Source of the DNA: Longimicrobium sp.
GTDB lineage: Bacteria > Gemmatimonadota > Gemmatimonadetes > Longimicrobiales > Longimicrobiaceae
Direction of reading: 5' to 3'
DNA: 64,000 bases
NCBI RefSeq assembly: GCF_036388275.1
Contig: NZ_DASVSF010000015.1
Coordinates: 1-64,000 of the forward strand
This document shows positions 61,830 through 64,000 of this stretch, piece by piece. The notes under the pieces are model-generated. The model saw nothing but the letters and a program-made list of their open reading frames with translations, made no database searches and was not told where the DNA came from. How positions within the stretch are numbered: position 1 is the stretch's first letter; the number at the start of each line of letters is the position of its first letter. The position numbers and the translations under genes were made by a program.

Positions 61830-62860
61830 CAGGAGTCGTCGGAAAGGATCTCGGCCAGGCGCCGCGCGTCGAGGTTGCCGCCCGTGAGCACCAGGGCCAC
61901 GGGGCCCTCCAGCCCGGGGACGGCGCCCTCCATCAGCGCGGCGGCGGCCACCGCGGCGCTTCCCTCGGCCACCAGCCCTTCTTCCACGTACAGGGCGCGG
62001 ACGGCGCGGCGCACCGACGCCTCGGAGACGAGCACCAGGTCGTCGACCACCTCGCGCGCCAGGGCCAGGCTGCGCTCGTCCACGTCGCCCGAAAGCCCCT
62101 CGCAGAGAGTCGGCCCGTACGCGGGGGAGGCGAGTGACCCGGCGGCGAGCGAGGCGTGCATTCCCGTGGTCTCGTCCGTCTGCACGCCGACCACGCGGAT
62201 TCCGCCGACGGCACGGGCGAAGACCCCCACGCCGCCGATCATCCCGCCGCCGCCGACCGGGACGATGATCGTCTTCACCCCGGGGAGGTCTTCGACGATC
62301 TCCAGCCCCACGGTGCCCTGTCCCGCCACCACGGCGGGGTCGCTGAACGCGTGCACGTACCAGGCGCCGGTGGCGGCCGCGTGCTCCTCGGCCGCGGCGG
62401 CCGTCTCGTCCCAGCCGCCCTCCACCTCGCGCAGGTCGGCGCCGAAGCGGGCGATGCGCCGCTTCTTGGTCTCGGGCGCGGCGGCGGGGACGAAGACGAC
62501 GGGGCGGATGCCGATGAGCGACGCGGCCAGCGCCACGCCCTGCCCGTGATTGCCGGCCGAGGCGGTGACCAGCCCGCGCGCGCGCCGCGCGGGCGGGAGC
62601 GAGGCGATGGCGTTGTACGCGCCGCGCAGCTTGAATGATCCCGTCCGCTGCAGGTTCTCGAGCTTCAGGTGAACGTCCGTCCGCGCGATTCCGGACAGCC
62701 ACGCCGAGCGCTCCAGCGGCGTGCGGCGCACGAACCCGCGAATCCGCCCCGCCGCAGCGAAAACGTCTGCGGCGGAGGGGAACGGGAACACGGCCCCGGA
62801 ATCCGGCGCGTTGCCGTCGGCGGGGGAATGGAACGTGCGCGGGCGCGCGGCCCCGCTCAC
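61829..62860 (-). CDS. Threonine ammonia-lyase / serine-threonine dehydratase, catabolic type
   Basis: The 343-residue fold-type II PLP enzyme has the Schiff-base Lys in RTGSFKLRGAYNA, the SAGNHGQGVALAA loop, and the PVGGGGMIGGV glycine loop. It lacks a C-terminal ACT domain, so it is like TdcB or serine racemase rather than feedback-regulated IlvA. It deaminates threonine or serine to an oxoacid. The GTG at 62860 is chosen because it overlaps the upstream stop (GTGA). Confidence 0.9.
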   Translation of the reverse strand: MSGAARPRTFHSPADGNAPDSGAVFPFPSAADVFAAAGRIRGFVRRTPLERSAWLSGIARTDVHLKLENLQRTGSFKLRGAYNAIASLPPARRARGLVTASAGNHGQGVALAASLIGIRPVVFVPAAAPETKKRRIARFGADLREVEGGWDETAAAAEEHAAATGAWYVHAFSDPAVVAGQGTVGLEIVEDLPGVKTIIVPVGGGGMIGGVGVFARAVGGIRVVGVQTDETTGMHASLAAGSLASPAYGPTLCEGLSGDVDERSLALAREVVDDLVLVSEASVRRAVRALYVEEGLVAEGSAAVAAAALMEGAVPGLEGPVALVLTGGNLDARRLAEILSDDS

Positions 62861-63300
62861 GGCAGCCGGAACTCGGCCGTGCGCTCCACCCGGTGGCTGG
62901 TGGAGGTCAGCGTGGCCACGGCGGTCAGCGGGCCGCTGGTGCCGCGGGGCGGCGTCCAGCTTTCCGAAAACGTGCGCGTCTCGCCCGCGGCCAGGGTCTC
63001 GGAGCGCAGCGCCTGCAGGAAGGTGCGGTCGGCGGACCACGTCCACAGGGTCGTGCCCCCGCCGCGCACGGCGAATTCGTACGATTGCCCGGAGCTGAAC
63101 GACAGCGTCACCGGCGTGGTGCCCGCGTTGGTCACCTGCAGGGTCAGCCGCACGCTGTCCGCCCCGGGCTGCACGCTCAGCGAGGCGATCAGGGGCGACG
63201 CGGCATCCCCGGCGCCGGGGAGCGGCCCGGGAACCTCGGCGGACGGCGGGGTGCAGGCGGCCAGCGCCAGGGCAAGGGCGATCAGCAGGACGGCGGGCAT
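62857..63300 (-). CDS. BsuPI-like proteinase-inhibitor-domain lipoprotein
   Basis: From the ATG at 63300 the product has 147 residues. The signal peptide ends in lipobox ALALAACTPP. The mature domain reads like BsuPI, an intracellular proteinase-inhibitor-type beta-sandwich (VTNAGTTPVTLSFSSGQSYE, WTWSADRTFLQALR, LAAGETRTFSESW). It is the first gene of the five-gene minus-strand operon. Confidence 0.8.
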   Translation of the reverse strand: MPAVLLIALALALAACTPPSAEVPGPLPGAGDAASPLIASLSVQPGADSVRLTLQVTNAGTTPVTLSFSSGQSYEFAVRGGGTTLWTWSADRTFLQALRSETLAAGETRTFSESWTPPRGTSGPLTAVATLTSTSHRVERTAEFRLP

Positions 63301-63445
63301 CGGGGGTCGGGTACGGGACCGTGAAGGCGCGGACGGTGCGCCGGGCCGCGGGAGAACGTGCCCGGCGGCGTGCTTCCGACGGCAAAATAGACGCCACCGG
63401 ACAGGGGCGTCAAGCAAGCGTTTCGAGGCGCCGGACCGCCCTTGG

Positions 63446-63504
63446 GAAAAATTTCACAAGCCCGGCCATTCGTGCTTGCGAAAAATTTCACAAGCTCCTA
63501 TATT
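63446..63504 (+). promoter_or_regulatory. atp operon promoter TTGCGA-17-TATATT with a direct repeat
   Basis: TTGCGA (63476-63481), a 17-bp spacer and TATATT (63499-63504) are a near-consensus promoter. GAAAAATTTCACAAGC occurs twice, at 63446-63461 and 63480-63495, 34 bp apart; the second copy overlaps the spacer. The A+T-rich repeat in this G+C-rich genome suggests a protein-binding site. Confidence 0.75.
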
Positions 63505-63546
63505 GGGCCCCGACGACACCCCCCGGGAGCAGCCGAAAGGGCCTGG

Positions 63547-63795
63547 ATGCCAGCGAATCCGCGGGATGGGAAGGGTCCGGGGGCGGGCGACCTGGCGGGG
63601 GTGGGGCTGGGGTTCGCCGCGTCGGTCGCGCTCTTCCTGTTCCTGGGGATGTGGGCCGACCGCAGGCTGGACACCTCGCCCTGGCTGCTGATCCTGGGTG
63701 CGTTCATCGGCGGCGCGGCGGGCTTCTGGTCCATGTACCGGAGGCTGGTGGTGGCGCCGAAGCAGAATGACCGGGAAACGATGGATCGAAAGTGA
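63547..63795 (+). CDS. atpZ: AtpZ-type ATP synthase accessory membrane protein
   Basis: The 82-residue protein has two transmembrane helices (DLAGVGLGFAASVALFLFLG and SPWLLILGAFIGGAAGFWSM) joined by the loop MWADRRLDTSP, the AtpZ/AtpI signature found at the head of F1Fo operons. It assists assembly or Mg2+ supply. The stop overlaps the next gene (GTGA). Confidence 0.88.
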   Translation: MPANPRDGKGPGAGDLAGVGLGFAASVALFLFLGMWADRRLDTSPWLLILGAFIGGAAGFWSMYRRLVVAPKQNDRETMDRK

Positions 63796-64000
63796 CCAGG
63801 CTGGGACTTCGCTACTCCGCCATCGCCTTCGCGCTCGCCGCCCTCGTGGCGGTGGCCGGCGTGCTGATGGCCCCGGCGTACCGCGACGGGGTGCTGGCCG
63901 GTGCCGGCATGGCGCTGCTGGTGCAGGTGGCGGTGTTCTGGGCCTTTTTCGTCTGGCTGTACCCGGGCCGTGCGTGGCACGGCTACGGGCTTGGGCTGCT
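63792..64000 (+). CDS. AtpI-like ATP synthase subunit I, cut by the window edge
   Basis: A GTG at 63792 overlaps the atpZ stop by 4 nt. About 69 residues are visible, with at least two hydrophobic helices (SAIAFALAALVAVAGVLMAP and GMALLVQVAVFWAFFVWLYP). Its position between atpZ and the expected atpB suits AtpI or a related assembly factor. The rest, and the remaining atp genes, lie outside the window. Confidence 0.75.
   Translation, partial: MTRLGLRYSAIAFALAALVAVAGVLMAPAYRDGVLAGAGMALLVQVAVFWAFFVWLYPGRAWHGYGLGL

Overview
This window is about 70% G+C and reads as a chromosomal stretch of a Gemmatimonadota bacterium, most likely Longimicrobium-like. That placement is inference. It rests on the gene orders tilS-hpt-ftsH-folP-cdaA and yggS-divIVA-punA followed by ileS-lspA-rluD, the many lipoproteins and TonB-plug-type secreted proteins, and the dense families of intergenic repeats. 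I saw no prophage, insertion sequence, CRISPR array or tRNA. The left edge is the 3' end of a 5S rRNA gene with its terminator, so an rRNA operon lies to the left.

Region by region: 1-10.9 kb is an accessory area. It holds small membrane proteins, a ring-cleaving dioxygenase, a divergent pair of a cytochrome P450 and a very large DyP-type peroxidase fusion, a pentapeptide-repeat protein, a glycerophosphodiesterase and a BON protein. 11.4-28 kb is the housekeeping core: tRNA lysidinylation, purine salvage, FtsH, folate, c-di-AMP synthesis, PLP homeostasis, DivIVA, purine phosphorolysis, IleS, LspA and a pseudouridine synthase. It is interrupted by long repeat-rich intergenic gaps. 28.4-43.9 kb is rich in envelope functions: an M1 peptidase lipoprotein, a DUF4015 glycosidase-like lipoprotein, an outer-membrane barrel protein translationally coupled to a LuxC-type acyl-CoA reductase, several lipoproteins, a barrel-less TonB plug protein, a CPBP protease, a methyltransferase with a glycosyltransferase, and a lytic transglycosylase. 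44.0-50.2 kb is one giant alpha-2-macroglobulin-like gene. 50.2-58.6 kb mixes repair, envelope and signalling genes (MsrA, M23 peptidase, histidine phosphatase, thioesterase, MFS transporter, GGDEF-EAL protein). 59.0-63.3 kb is a five-gene minus-strand operon in which every junction overlaps (BsuPI-like lipoprotein, threonine ammonia-lyase, gamma-carbonic-anhydrase-like protein, M42 peptidase, glycine oxidase). The right edge starts an ATP synthase operon (atpZ and an AtpI-like gene) from a clear sigma70-type promoter.

Translational coupling by GTGA/ATGA overlaps is very common. Sigma70-like promoters (TTGnnn, 17-18 bp, TAnnnT) can be read before many genes. At least two genes (folP, yggS), and perhaps a 17-codon ORF after the 5S gene, have the -10 box exactly 7 nt before the ATG, which predicts leaderless mRNAs.

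The most interesting points are these. (1) An intergenic element of 47-50 nt with two hairpins and a constant 17-nt spacer occurs eight times, with compensatory base changes in both stems. (2) A 1058-residue DyP peroxidase carries two related N-terminal modules around a membrane hairpin and sits next to a P450. (3) A 2071-residue alpha-2-macroglobulin lacks the thioester cysteine and has a SusC-type carboxypeptidase-regulatory domain inserted before its A2M domain. (4) A dispersed repeat supplies the stop codons of two unrelated genes.
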